From Pleurocapsa sp. PCC 7319 (GTDB taxonomy: Bacteria; Cyanobacteriota; Cyanobacteriia; Cyanobacteriales; Xenococcaceae), in NCBI RefSeq assembly GCF_000332195.1, contig NZ_KB235922.1, positions 3,755,322 to 3,819,321 of the forward strand: a DNA stretch of 64,000 bases, in the 5' to 3' direction. Under the pieces are notes generated by a model. It was not told where the DNA came from. It made no database searches and saw only the letters and a list, made by a program, of their open reading frames with translations. The position numbers and the translations under genes were made by a program. This document shows, piece after piece, positions 55,939-64,000 of this stretch. The stretch's first letter is position 1. The number at the start of each line of letters is the position of its first letter.

Positions 55939-56326
55939 CACGGTTAAGGGAAAAGGCGGTATTCCACCTGAACCCAAATTACCCTTGAATCCAGAAGGGA
56001 TAGTTTTGGGTGGAGAATTGTTTAATCCTGATTTATCAAGTAAAGCTGATAATACTTCGAGATCATCATCAGAATCAGAATTGACATTAAAACCAGAGGA
56101 TGTAGTTTTAGGCGCAGAATTGTTTAATCCTGAGCTACAACAAGAACCCAATCATACTTCTACTTCATCGCCAATAAAACCAATTCCCACTGTCCAGGGA
56201 AATATAGTTCCTGCGCGGGGAGTAATATTGAGCAAAAATGGAGATGTAATTCTAACTGCCTATCAAACTCAAAGTAGATCGCGATCGCCTAGTAATTCAA
56301 ACAATTGCGTCAATCAGGTAAATTAA
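55939..56326 (+). pseudogene. C-terminal tail of a two-partner-secretion exoprotein
   Basis: The sequence encodes GKGGIPPEPKLPLNPEGIVL, GGELFNPDLSSKAD, a second copy of the motif (DVVLGAELFNPELQ), then IPTVQGNIVPARGVILSKNG and a Cys-containing end. These match the last 120 residues of the intact protein at 56425. The N-terminal ~1000 residues are missing: the IS200/IS605 remnant directly precedes it. So it is a truncated paralogue. It may once have formed a tandem pair with the gene at 56425. Confidence 0.82.
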
Positions 56327-56424
56327 ATATTCAAACTGCTATACAATCTTAAAACTATAAAAATAGTAATAATACCTAGACATATCTTCCTGTAAGATAG
56401 CTTTGATTTACTTGGAGATATGAC

Positions 56425-59400
56425 GTGAAACAGGCTCTTTTATTATTGATTTCCCTAAATTGTTATCTTTTGGGAATCATAATCGCCTTAAATCCTGCTA
56501 CAGCACAAGTTGTTCCAGATGGTACAACTAACACTACAGTTGATGCTGAAGGGAATAATATTACGATTAATGATGGCGATCGCGCGGGGAATAATTTGTT
56601 TCACAGTTTCCAAGATTTTTCAGTTCCCGATGGTGGTTCAGCCTTATTCAATAATGAGCAGGCGATCGAGAATATTTTTTCGCGAGTAACAGGAGGAAAT
56701 ATTTCTAACATCGATGGTATTTTAGGTGCTAATGGAAGTGCAAATTTGTTTCTCGTCAACCCCGCAGGAATTATTTTTGGCGAAAACGCCAGTTTAAGTG
56801 TTGGCGGTTCCTTTTATGGCACTAGTGCTGACAGTATTTTGTTTGAGGATGGAGAGTTTAGCGCAACAGATTTAAATAATTCACCTTTGCTAACTATAAA
56901 TGCGCCTATAGGTTTAAGTTTTCGGGATAATCCAGGAGACATTATCAATCGTTCTACCTCCAATAATGATCGAGCTTTAACAGTTAACGCAGGCGAAAGC
57001 ATTTCTCTAATTGGTGGCAATGTTACCTTGAATGGTGGACAAATTTTGGCACCAGGGGCAAGAGTTAATTTGGGCGGACTCACTGCCACAGGAACTATAG
57101 AACTAGACAATAATGGTGGCTTCAGTTTCCCTGAAAATGTTGCCAGAGGAAATGTGTCCATAACTAATTCTTCCAGAATTTTTGTTGCTTCAGATGGAGG
57201 TGGTTCAGTAAAGATTGATGCCAGAAACTTTGAACTTGCTTCTGATAGCTTTATTGCAGGTGGTATTGCTAATGATGTGGGAACTCCAAATGCTCAAGCT
57301 GGAGATATTATTATAAATGCAACTGAAGATGTTGTCATAGATGCAACTGAGAGTAACGGTTCAACTACTATCAACAATAGTAATTTCGGTGTTGGCAATG
57401 CAGGCAATGTAGATATAAATGCCCGTAATATATCATTTGTTGATGGTGGCGCAATTACTAGTTTTAGCAATGGATTAGGTAATTCAGGAAATATAACTTT
57501 GACAGCCACTGAAGATATTAATTTTGATGGTATTTTTCAAAATCAGACAAGTGGTATTGTAAATAGTCTACTAATCCTTCAAGACAATGATAGCGGGGTT
57601 GCAGAGCAAACAGGAATTCCTGGTACAACTAATATAATTGCCAGAAATTTGACTTTGACCAATGGCGCACAAATTTCCAGTATCAATAGTGGGGTTGGTG
57701 ATAGTGGAAATATCAATATTGATGTTATTGATAGTATCAATATCAATGGGGAAGGTGAATTATTAAGAGATGATGGAACATCAAGATTAATTAATAGTGA
57801 AATTACTACTAGCGTATTTGGTTCAGGCACCGGGAATACTGGTGATGTTAATATTTCTACCAATAATCTTTCTCTGACTAATGGCGGTGCGGTCAGCTCT
57901 GATAGCTTTGGCAGAGGCAATGCTGGGGATATTAATATTGCTGCTCAGACAATTAACATTGATGGTCTAGGAAGATTTCAAGAAATCGTTGATGATAGTG
58001 GACAAGTTTCTCGATTAGCTAGTCAAAGTAGTATTTCCAGTGAGACTCTTAGCACTCTTGGCTCAACCATAATTGATGATGGAATAGTTGCTGAGGGTAA
58101 TGGTGGAACTATTACGATTAATACTGATTCATTATCAATTACTAATGGCGGTGATATCAGTACCAATATTGGGGGAATAGGAAACGCGGGAGATATTGAG
58201 ATTACTGCTAAGACAATTGATCTTGATGGTCAAGGATTTTTCGAGATTGTTGATAATAGTGGACAAATTTCTCCATTAGGGGTTGTTAGTAGTATTTCTA
58301 GCGAAGTTGTCAGCGATCCTAATAGTTCAATAATTTCCCAAGGTAATGGAGGAAATATTACGATTAATACTAATTCTTTATCGCTGACTAATGGAGCTTC
58401 AGTTGATGCTGGAATTAGTGGTATGGGCAACGGTGGCAATATTGTCATCAACGCCCAAGAAAATACTTTAATTCAAGGCACAGGTACAAGTACCCTTAAT
58501 GGAGAAACTATCAATCTATCCAGTGGGATTTCTGCTCTTCTCGGTGTTGGTGCTGTTGGCAATGGTGGCAATGTGGAAATTAACACAGTCAGATTATCTG
58601 TTATCGATGATGCTAGTATTTCTGTTACTACTCTTGGTGAAGGTAATGCAGGTAATTTAATAATTGAAGCCCCAGATTCCATTGAATTATTAAATGACAG
58701 CTCTATACTTGCTAATGTTGCTGAGAATGCTACTGGCAATAGTGGCGAAGTGGATATCAATACAGGAAACTTGAGTATTAGCGATAATTCACAAATCCAA
58801 ACGGCAAGTATCGGCACAGGAGAAGCGGGAAACTTAAGAATTGATGCGAATTCAATCAATCTAGACAACATGGCAGGGATTGATGCATCTACTCCTATTG
58901 GTAATGGTGGGAATATTACTTTAAATGTTACTGAAGATATTACTTTAAGTAATAATAGTCTAATTTCCGCAGAGGCTTCCAATGAAGCTAATGGTGGTAA
59001 TGTCAATATTGATACTAATTTTATAGTTGCGTTTCCTAATCAAGATAGTGATATCATTGCCACTGCCGAACAAGGTGATGGAGGTAATATTAGTATTAGT
59101 GCTCAGGCATTATTTGGTATTGAAGAAAGAGAAGCATTAGCAGATAACGTTACTAATGATATTGATGCTAGTTCTGAGTTTGGTTTAACGGGTACAGTAT
59201 CGATTAATACTCCCGATCTGAATCCGATTCAGGGGGCAACGGAATTATCAAGTAACTTCATTCAGTCAGAGCAAACTGTTGCCCAAGCTTGTGCTGCTGA
59301 CCAAAGTAAAGCAGAAGGCAGCGAATTATTAGTCACAGGGAAAGGTGGTGTTCCATCTGCGCCTGATTTGCCATTTGATTCTGAAGGGATAGTTTTGGGT

Positions 59401-59712
59401 GGAGAATTATTTAATCCTTATTTACAGCATAAAACTACTGATCATGAAGTTAGATCATCATCAGGATCGGCATTAAATCGTGAGGAGATAGTATTGGGCG
59501 AGGAATTGTTTAATCCTCAGTTACAGAATGCAACTGATAACCAAGCTAGAACATCAGTAATAAAATCAATTCCCACTGCTAAGGGAAATATAATTCCGGC
59601 ACGGGGCATTAAATTGACCAAAAATGGAGATGTTATTTTAACCGCTTATCAAACTCAGAATAAACCTCGCACTCCGATTGATGCTGGTAATTGCGTCAGT
59701 CAAGCTAATTAA
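56425..59712 (+). CDS. Two-partner-secretion exoprotein, filamentous hemagglutinin-like
   Basis: The 1095-residue protein has a signal peptide (ending PATAQ) and the TPS secretion domain at about 30-150, with NNLFHSFQDFSVPDGGSALF, GGNISNIDGILGANGSANLF and VNPAGIIFGENASLSVGGSF as its marks. A long beta-helix of Asn/Gly-rich repeats follows (GNGGNI, NAGDI). The C-terminal 130 residues repeat IVLGGELFNP and IVLGEELFNP before IPTAKGNIIPARGIKLTKNG. Such proteins are exported by a TpsB barrel, not found in this window. The start is a GTG at 56425 with GGAG eight bases before it. A truncated copy of the tail lies just upstream. Confidence 0.9.
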   Translation: MKQALLLLISLNCYLLGIIIALNPATAQVVPDGTTNTTVDAEGNNITINDGDRAGNNLFHSFQDFSVPDGGSALFNNEQAIENIFSRVTGGNISNIDGILGANGSANLFLVNPAGIIFGENASLSVGGSFYGTSADSILFEDGEFSATDLNNSPLLTINAPIGLSFRDNPGDIINRSTSNNDRALTVNAGESISLIGGNVTLNGGQILAPGARVNLGGLTATGTIELDNNGGFSFPENVARGNVSITNSSRIFVASDGGGSVKIDARNFELASDSFIAGGIANDVGTPNAQAGDIIINATEDVVIDATESNGSTTINNSNFGVGNAGNVDINARNISFVDGGAITSFSNGLGNSGNITLTATEDINFDGIFQNQTSGIVNSLLILQDNDSGVAEQTGIPGTTNIIARNLTLTNGAQISSINSGVGDSGNINIDVIDSININGEGELLRDDGTSRLINSEITTSVFGSGTGNTGDVNISTNNLSLTNGGAVSSDSFGRGNAGDINIAAQTINIDGLGRFQEIVDDSGQVSRLASQSSISSETLSTLGSTIIDDGIVAEGNGGTITINTDSLSITNGGDISTNIGGIGNAGDIEITAKTIDLDGQGFFEIVDNSGQISPLGVVSSISSEVVSDPNSSIISQGNGGNITINTNSLSLTNGASVDAGISGMGNGGNIVINAQENTLIQGTGTSTLNGETINLSSGISALLGVGAVGNGGNVEINTVRLSVIDDASISVTTLGEGNAGNLIIEAPDSIELLNDSSILANVAENATGNSGEVDINTGNLSISDNSQIQTASIGTGEAGNLRIDANSINLDNMAGIDASTPIGNGGNITLNVTEDITLSNNSLISAEASNEANGGNVNIDTNFIVAFPNQDSDIIATAEQGDGGNISISAQALFGIEEREALADNVTNDIDASSEFGLTGTVSINTPDLNPIQGATELSSNFIQSEQTVAQACAADQSKAEGSELLVTGKGGVPSAPDLPFDSEGIVLGGELFNPYLQHKTTDHEVRSSSGSALNREEIVLGEELFNPQLQNATDNQARTSVIKSIPTAKGNIIPARGIKLTKNGDVILTAYQTQNKPRTPIDAGNCVSQAN

Positions 59713-59797
59713 GAAGTATCTGAACTCTATTAAATATTATTTTAGTAGAATAAGCTAGCGATCGCTGATTAGCTAAATTTACCTCAAGTCAAACTAA

Positions 59798-60409
59798 TTA
59801 ATCTTCTAATCCTCCGATGACAGCATCAATTAACTCGTCTACGAATTCGTTGGTTAATGGTTGATGCTTGAGCAATAAACGATAAAATAGCGGACTATAC
59901 AAAGCATCGATCGCCACGTCGGCATTGATATCTTTTCTCAGCTCTCCTCTCTCTACCCCGCCTTGAAATATTCGTTTGGCATCTTCTCTTCTGGGAATTA
60001 ACCAATTATCTCGAAACGCAGCTATCAGTTCGTTATTAGATTGTCCGCAACCAATGACACTAGCTAATACTTCACCTTTAGGACTATTCATCAGCTTAAC
60101 AATTTTCTGCATTTGCTTTCTAAAATCTTCTTTAGCTTTACCACTGTCAGGAAATGCAATCTCCGGGGTTACGAATTCTAAAAAAGCATCCATTGCTAAT
60201 GCTGCTTTTGTTTTCCAACGCCGATAAATAGTTGGTTTGCCTACCCCTGCTTTCGCGGCGACTCCTTCAATAGTCAAGTCCATAAATCCTACTTCATTAA
60301 GTATTTCATAAGTTGCTTTAAGAATTTTCTCGCGGGTTTCAGGCGATCGCGGCCTACCTCTTCCAGATTTGACGTAGGTTTTCGCTTCTTTTCTTTTAGT
60401 AGTTGACAT
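59798..60409 (-). CDS. TetR family regulator
   Basis: From the ATG at 60409 the protein has 203 residues (an upstream start at 60448 would add 13). The DNA-binding part reads SPETREKILKATYEILNEVG, FMDLTIEGVAAKAGVGKPTI and YRRWKTKAAL. The C-terminal domain is the typical TetR ligand-binding bundle with DALYSPLFYRLLLKHQPL. Its target is not obvious, as the neighbouring methyltransferase is 162 bases upstream on the same strand. The end of the TPS gene is convergent with it. No clear palindrome was found upstream. Confidence 0.9.
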   Translation of the reverse strand: MSTTKRKEAKTYVKSGRGRPRSPETREKILKATYEILNEVGFMDLTIEGVAAKAGVGKPTIYRRWKTKAALAMDAFLEFVTPEIAFPDSGKAKEDFRKQMQKIVKLMNSPKGEVLASVIGCGQSNNELIAAFRDNWLIPRREDAKRIFQGGVERGELRKDINADVAIDALYSPLFYRLLLKHQPLTNEFVDELIDAVIGGLED

Positions 60410-60570
60410 ATCTATGTTATTTATCAAAATATTAATTACGTAGCGCAACGTTAATAAAAAACGTCTTAGTCTAAATTATGTCATATGATTACTTGTGGTC
60501 GAACCACACGGTTAAAAAGATTATCTTCTCGAACTGAAAAAAGGCGATCGCCAGTTATTGAACCGCTAAA

Positions 60571-61251
60571 TTATTCAATCAAGATATGAACAAATATATC
60601 TGTTGCATCGGGAAAAATTTGTGACTCCAGAATGCGATAGCTCGTATTTTCAATTTTATCTAGAATTGATTTGAGGGCAATCTTGGAGAAAGAAGTTGAG
60701 TGGCCTACCTGCTCATGGTGTAAATAGTTCTGTGATGAAAAATCGATTTCACTAATCACATTAAATAGTACGTGAGCCGAACAGCATCGAACCATCTTTC
60801 TAATAAAATATTCCACATATTCTAGATGATGACTTACTCGCGATACCAAAACTCCTTGAGCGACAACTAGCGTGAACTTTTGTTTGACCTGAAAATGCTC
60901 GGAAATAAAATTTATCTGTTGAAATTCATGTTCTGGATAATTAACCCTTGTCAAATGCAGAAACTCGTCAACCAAATCGATTCCTAGATAGCGATCTATT
61001 TTGATTTTAGAATAGTTGTTTTTTAGAAAAGGTATTAGCTCTGCTTTGCCACAGCCAATGTCTAGAATTGAAACGTCTCCGTTTAGAGAGACATCTTCAA
61101 ACATTCGAGAATGAAATCTCCAGTCCTTTTCACCAGTTCGTTCACCGAGACTTTTAGCAGAATTTATTCCCCCCTGTGAGATTTTTTCCTGATATCTCGA
61201 AGCGATTACTAATCCATCTTGTAACCACGCCTCAATCAAATTAGATTTCAT
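60571..61251 (-). CDS. Class I SAM-dependent methyltransferase
   Basis: From the ATG at 61251 the protein has 226 residues (a TTG six codons earlier is possible). The SAM motif is ILDIGCGKAELIPFL, then LGIDLVDEFL follows as motif II, and a TLVVAQGVL strand as motif IV. Acceptor-side sequences are not like any family I can name. The protein is soluble. It shares strand with the TetR gene downstream. It is unclear if it acts on a small molecule or a protein. Confidence 0.82.
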   Translation of the reverse strand: MKSNLIEAWLQDGLVIASRYQEKISQGGINSAKSLGERTGEKDWRFHSRMFEDVSLNGDVSILDIGCGKAELIPFLKNNYSKIKIDRYLGIDLVDEFLHLTRVNYPEHEFQQINFISEHFQVKQKFTLVVAQGVLVSRVSHHLEYVEYFIRKMVRCCSAHVLFNVISEIDFSSQNYLHHEQVGHSTSFSKIALKSILDKIENTSYRILESQIFPDATDIFVHILIE

Positions 61252-61504
61252 ATCAATACAGTCAAGCAATACATAAGTAGGTAGGCAGAATAATTTATAA
61301 AACCATACTATTAAGCTGTTTCTCTATTCCCTGTTCCCTATTCTCTTGCCGTAGGCATTTTATATTTAATTACACCCACCTACTTAACTATTTTAGAAAC
61401 TTGTTAGAGTACTACTAGTCTGCCAATTTTGAAATGATGGATACTAAAAAAGTTTTGAGTTATAGGTTATAGGTTATAGGTTATAGGTTAAGGTAATCCA
61501 TATT

Positions 61505-61572
61505 ATGTGTTCCTTGCAGATAAAAACCGTAAAATATCAAGCAAACATATCTACAATTAAAAACATTAGAAC
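61505..61572 (+). pseudogene. GNAT acetyltransferase, N-terminal part (interrupted by IS66)
   Basis: Codons from the ATG at 61505 read MCSLQIKTVKYQANISTIKN and then IR up to the IS element. Joined to 63103-63469 after removing the element and one copy of its 8-base target duplication, the frame continues as T-T-V-F-Q-E-E-Q-G without a break. This gives a 144-residue protein. Its start is not proved by a ribosome site. Confidence 0.75.
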
Positions 61573-63094
61573 GTAAGGATTCAGGTATTAAAAAGAGAGA
61601 TAAGGTTGCACTCGTTAAGAAAACTGGGTAATGTAACGGTAAGATGAACCAGGAACCTGAGTTAAACGAACTAGAAAAACTCAACCAGTTGTCAAAAAAG
61701 GAACTGGTGAAGCTCATACTGAGTCAACAAGAAATCATCGAGCAGCTAAAAATAGAAATAGAGAAGCTAAAAATAAGCAGAAGCCTAGACAGTAAAATAT
61801 CGTCAAAGCCTCCATCATCAGATTTACTCAAAAAACCAGAAAGAAAAGAAAAGTCATCGTCTCAAAAACCGAAAAAAAGTCCCGGGGGGCAATTAGGACA
61901 TCAAGGGAAAACAAGAAAAGGATTTGGGCGAGTAGATCGCTGCGAAGTACTCAAAGCAGAAAAGTGCTTGAGTTGTGGAGAACTGTTAGCCTCAGCAGAA
62001 TCAATCAAGATTGAAACCAACTCAGCAGCAGTATTAGTAGAAAGACCAATAGAAATAGTTGAGTATCAACGTCATCACTCTCTATGTCAGTGTTGTGGAG
62101 AAATAACATCGCCACAATGGTCTCATCAGATTGTACCAGGACAAGACTTGGGAATTAAGTTACAGGGATTACTAGGATGGCTAGGAAACTATGGGCATCT
62201 ACCCTATCAAAAGCAGCAGGAACTATTGCGGGAGTTAGGTCAAATTGAAGTTGGATTAGGAACTTTAGTTGCCAGTAACCAAAGAATTTCAGCAGCTATT
62301 AAGCCCAGCATTAGTGAACTAGAAGAATGGATTAATCAGAATCATCCAACCTTAAATATTGATGAAACACCTTGGTCAGTAAGAGGATTAAAAGAATGGT
62401 TGTGGGTGTTTGCTAATCCGAATTTTTGCTTATTTCGAGCGGGGGATACTCGTTCGAGAAAAGAAATAGAAGACCAACTAGGCGCGCAGTATTCGGGAAT
62501 CATTATCTCCGATGATTTCAGCGTGTACAATGGCTATCCGGTCGCAGCACAACAAAAATGTCAGGCTCACTTACGTCGTCACTGTCAAAGACTCATGAAA
62601 ACACCAGGAATTGACAATGGATCAATGGGACTAGCTTTGACCGAAATTGTGGATTCTGCTTTTCGACAACATCGATTATGGCGTGAAAATAATCATCGGC
62701 AGCAATATCTCGATTCTACTACGCAATTAAAAACTCAAATCAATTTAGCTTTGAGTAAGTGGAGTGAGAAGGCAGGTTATGAAGCTGGTAAATTATTACG
62801 GAATTTGAAATTAAAAGCAGACCAATGGTGGTATTTCTTAGACCATCCAGAAATTTCGCCTGATAACAATCTCGCCGAACGTGCTTTAAGATTGGCAGTC
62901 ACTAAACGAAAAATAAGTGGTGGTTCTCGCAGCATGACACGATTTCAAGATACAGCTAATTTATTGAGTGTGATTCAAACCTGCCGTTTTCAGGGTCGCT
63001 CTGTGATGGATTTTTTCACTCAAGCTTTATTGGCAACTATCGGTGTTATCGATCGCCCTTCTTTAATCCCTCAATTTAGTACCTGAATTCTTAC
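61573..63094 (+). mobile_element. IS66-type insertion sequence, complete
   Basis: The 1522-bp element has terminal inverted repeats GTAAGGATTCAGGTATTAAA (61573-61592) and TTTAGTACCTGAATTCTTAC (63075-63094, inverted, two mismatches). It is flanked by an identical 8-base target duplication ATTAGAAC at 61565-61572 and 63095-63102. IS66 elements make 8-base duplications. It carries only the large transposase gene. The insertion is intact and looks recent. Confidence 0.93.
61644..63086 (+). CDS. IS66 family transposase
   Basis: The 480-residue protein has the IS66 plan: an N-terminal coiled coil (ELEKLNQLSKKELVKLILSQ), a basic, Ser/Pro/Lys-rich linker ending SPGGQLGHQGKTRKG, a zinc-finger-like region with CLSCGE and CQCCGE, and a DDE catalytic core. 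Catalytic residues lie in NIDETPW (near residue 240), SDDFSVYNG (near 289) and NNLAERALR (near 412). No tnpA or tnpB accessory genes are present, so it belongs to the single-gene IS66 subgroup. It is complete. Confidence 0.93.
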   Translation: MNQEPELNELEKLNQLSKKELVKLILSQQEIIEQLKIEIEKLKISRSLDSKISSKPPSSDLLKKPERKEKSSSQKPKKSPGGQLGHQGKTRKGFGRVDRCEVLKAEKCLSCGELLASAESIKIETNSAAVLVERPIEIVEYQRHHSLCQCCGEITSPQWSHQIVPGQDLGIKLQGLLGWLGNYGHLPYQKQQELLRELGQIEVGLGTLVASNQRISAAIKPSISELEEWINQNHPTLNIDETPWSVRGLKEWLWVFANPNFCLFRAGDTRSRKEIEDQLGAQYSGIIISDDFSVYNGYPVAAQQKCQAHLRRHCQRLMKTPGIDNGSMGLALTEIVDSAFRQHRLWRENNHRQQYLDSTTQLKTQINLALSKWSEKAGYEAGKLLRNLKLKADQWWYFLDHPEISPDNNLAERALRLAVTKRKISGGSRSMTRFQDTANLLSVIQTCRFQGRSVMDFFTQALLATIGVIDRPSLIPQFST

Positions 63095-63102
63095 ATTAGA
63101 AC

Positions 63103-63469
63103 TACAGTATTCCAGGAAGAGCAGGGAGTAGCACCAGAATTAGAATTTGATGGTTTAGACCAAAATGCTACTCACTTATTAGCTTTTATAAATGATAGAG
63201 CCGTGGGAACTGCCAGAATCAGGGAAATTGATCGGCAAACAGCCAAAATTGAGAGGCTGGCTGTTCTTCCAGAAGCGAGAAAGCAGGGTATTGGTAGAAA
63301 ATTAATGGAAACAGCTTTAGAAGCTATCTCGCAAATGAATAAATTACGAGCGATAGTTCATGCACAAGAATATATTGCCCCACTTTATCAGCAATTAAGA
63401 TTTGAAGAAGTGGGAGAAAAATTTAGCGAAGCTGGTATTACTCATGTCAAGATGGTCAAGCAGTTATAG
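63103..63469 (+). pseudogene. GNAT acetyltransferase, C-terminal part
   Basis: The sequence reads VFQEEQGVAPELEFDGLDQ, then HLLAFINDRAVGTARIREID, LAVLPEARKQGIGRKLMETA (acetyl-CoA binding loop with the R-x-x-G-I-G motif) and a final strand. This is the main body of a GNAT N-acetyltransferase, which moves acetyl from acetyl-CoA to an amine. It lost its first 23 codons to an IS66 insertion. An ATG is lacking; a GTG near 63203 could start a shortened product. The TAG stop at 63467-63469 belongs to miniature element copy 4. Confidence 0.82.
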
Positions 63470-63571
63470 TCGTACAAAGTTGTATTAGGACAAGCTTATG
63501 TGATTGCTCTTAAGTAATGAGTAATAAGTAATGAGTAATAAGTGTCCTAATGTAAGTCAGTATTGCTATAT
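63465..63571 (+). repeat. Miniature TA-flanked element, copy 4
   Basis: This 107-bp copy starts TATAGTCGTACAAAG and ends GTCAGTATTGCTATA, with the internal TGTATTAGGACAAG and TGTCCTAATGTAAG blocks of the family. Its first bases supply the stop codon of the GNAT remnant. The central AGTAATRA units number five. It lies 28 bases before the folate gene at the window edge. Confidence 0.82.
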
Positions 63572-63598
63572 CTCAACAATAATTTGGTCTATCAAGTC

Positions 63599-64000
63599 AT
63601 GTTGCAATTAGATAAACTCGCATTGAGACGAGCAATACTAAAGCAGAGACAGTCTCTTTCTACCGAGGAATGGCATACAAAAAGCAATCTGATCGGCGAT
63701 CGCCTAAAAGACTTATCTGTATTTAAGGAAGCTAAAACAGTTTTAGCTTATTTTAGTTTCAAACAAGAAGCTGATTTAACTCCTCTATTTGCTTTCGATA
63801 AAAACTGGGGTTTTCCTCGTTGTGTAGATAAGTCCTTAATCTGGCATTTGTGGCAACCCGGTCAAAATTTAAACGTAGGTAAGTATGGAATTAGAGAACC
63901 TCAAGAAAATGCACCCATGATTAGACCTCAATCTGCTGATTTGATTCTGGTGCCAACTGTTGCCTGCGATCGCCAAGGATATCGCTTAGGTTATGGAGGA
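63599..64000 (+). CDS. 5-formyltetrahydrofolate cyclo-ligase, N-terminal part (cut by window edge)
   Basis: The 134 visible residues start MLQLDKLALRRAILKQRQSL and continue through VLAYFSFKQEADLTPLF, WGFPRCVDKSLIWHLWQPGQ and a SADLILVPTVACDRQGYRLG segment that ends at the GYGG of the active-site motif. This matches 5-formyltetrahydrofolate cyclo-ligase (methenyl-THF synthetase), which uses ATP to close 5-formyl-THF into methenyl-THF. The first basic helix with RR is typical. The ATG at 63599 is chosen by homology. About 55 residues are outside the window. Confidence 0.92.
   Translation, partial: MLQLDKLALRRAILKQRQSLSTEEWHTKSNLIGDRLKDLSVFKEAKTVLAYFSFKQEADLTPLFAFDKNWGFPRCVDKSLIWHLWQPGQNLNVGKYGIREPQENAPMIRPQSADLILVPTVACDRQGYRLGYGG

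Noticed and set aside
56814-59006. Several long minus-strand frames inside the TPS exoprotein gene
   Set aside because: They are mirror frames caused by the regular Gly/Asn/Ser codon pattern of the beta-helix repeats and have proline/leucine-rich artefact composition.

Overview
The window is chromosomal DNA of a cyanobacterium. It is AT-rich and studded with the octamer GCGATCGC (HIP1), which is typical of cyanobacteria. The gene content agrees: the Pcb/IsiA chlorophyll-binding family, a PsaL domain, flavodoxin, a ycf21-type chorismate lyase, DHNA-CoA thioesterase, an inverted PyrF-PyrE fusion and a DUF4330 protein. The dense small repeats and decayed insertion sequences suggest a large, repeat-rich genome, perhaps a filamentous or baeocyte-forming lineage. 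The species cannot be read from the sequence.

Layout. 0-9 kb: the tail of an HNH nuclease, chorismate lyase, a BON-like protein, decayed mobile DNA, a TldD protease, a receiver-like protein, a broken spherulin-4-like gene, an esterase, a membrane acyltransferase and a [2Fe-2S] thioredoxin-like protein. 9-19 kb: an iron-stress island with two minus-strand chlorophyll-binding genes (one IsiA) and two plus-strand ones, the last fused to PsaL. These are followed by flavodoxin (isiB), an IsiC-like hydrolase and a convergent Dps. 19-29 kb: a PAS-GGDEF-EAL protein, ClpB, a GH13 sugar phosphorylase and glucose-6-phosphate isomerase. 29-37 kb: two tandem vanadium haloperoxidase-like proteins, PyrF-PyrE, a cupin and an HpnA-like epimerase. 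37-43 kb: a chaperone-usher pilus set (pilin, chaperone, usher) beside the stump of a beta-barrel gene. 43-53 kb: an APH-type kinase, a TPR protein, a divergent TetR/SDR pair with a strong palindrome, small membrane proteins, a flavin monooxygenase and DHNA-CoA thioesterase. 53-60 kb: TrmB, DUF4330, a TerB-like protein, an IS200/IS605 remnant and a two-partner-secretion exoprotein with a truncated paralogue. 60-64 kb: TetR, a methyltransferase, an intact IS66-type element that splits an acetyltransferase gene, and the start of 5-formyltetrahydrofolate cyclo-ligase.

How the genes work together. The 9-19 kb island looks like one response to iron limitation: extra chlorophyll antennas around photosystem I (one built into a PsaL subunit), flavodoxin to replace ferredoxin, and Dps to store iron. 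The most unusual parts are four different antenna genes in 7 kb, one antenna with an apparent seventh membrane helix, and an IsiC-like hydrolase without its nucleophilic serine.

Mobile DNA. A ~100-bp TA-flanked miniature element occurs four times. One copy splits a transposase remnant, and removing it with one TA restores the reading frame. The IS66 element has a perfect 8-bp target duplication, and removing it restores a 144-residue GNAT gene. Several other genes are broken by small lesions. No tRNA, rRNA or CRISPR array was recognised.
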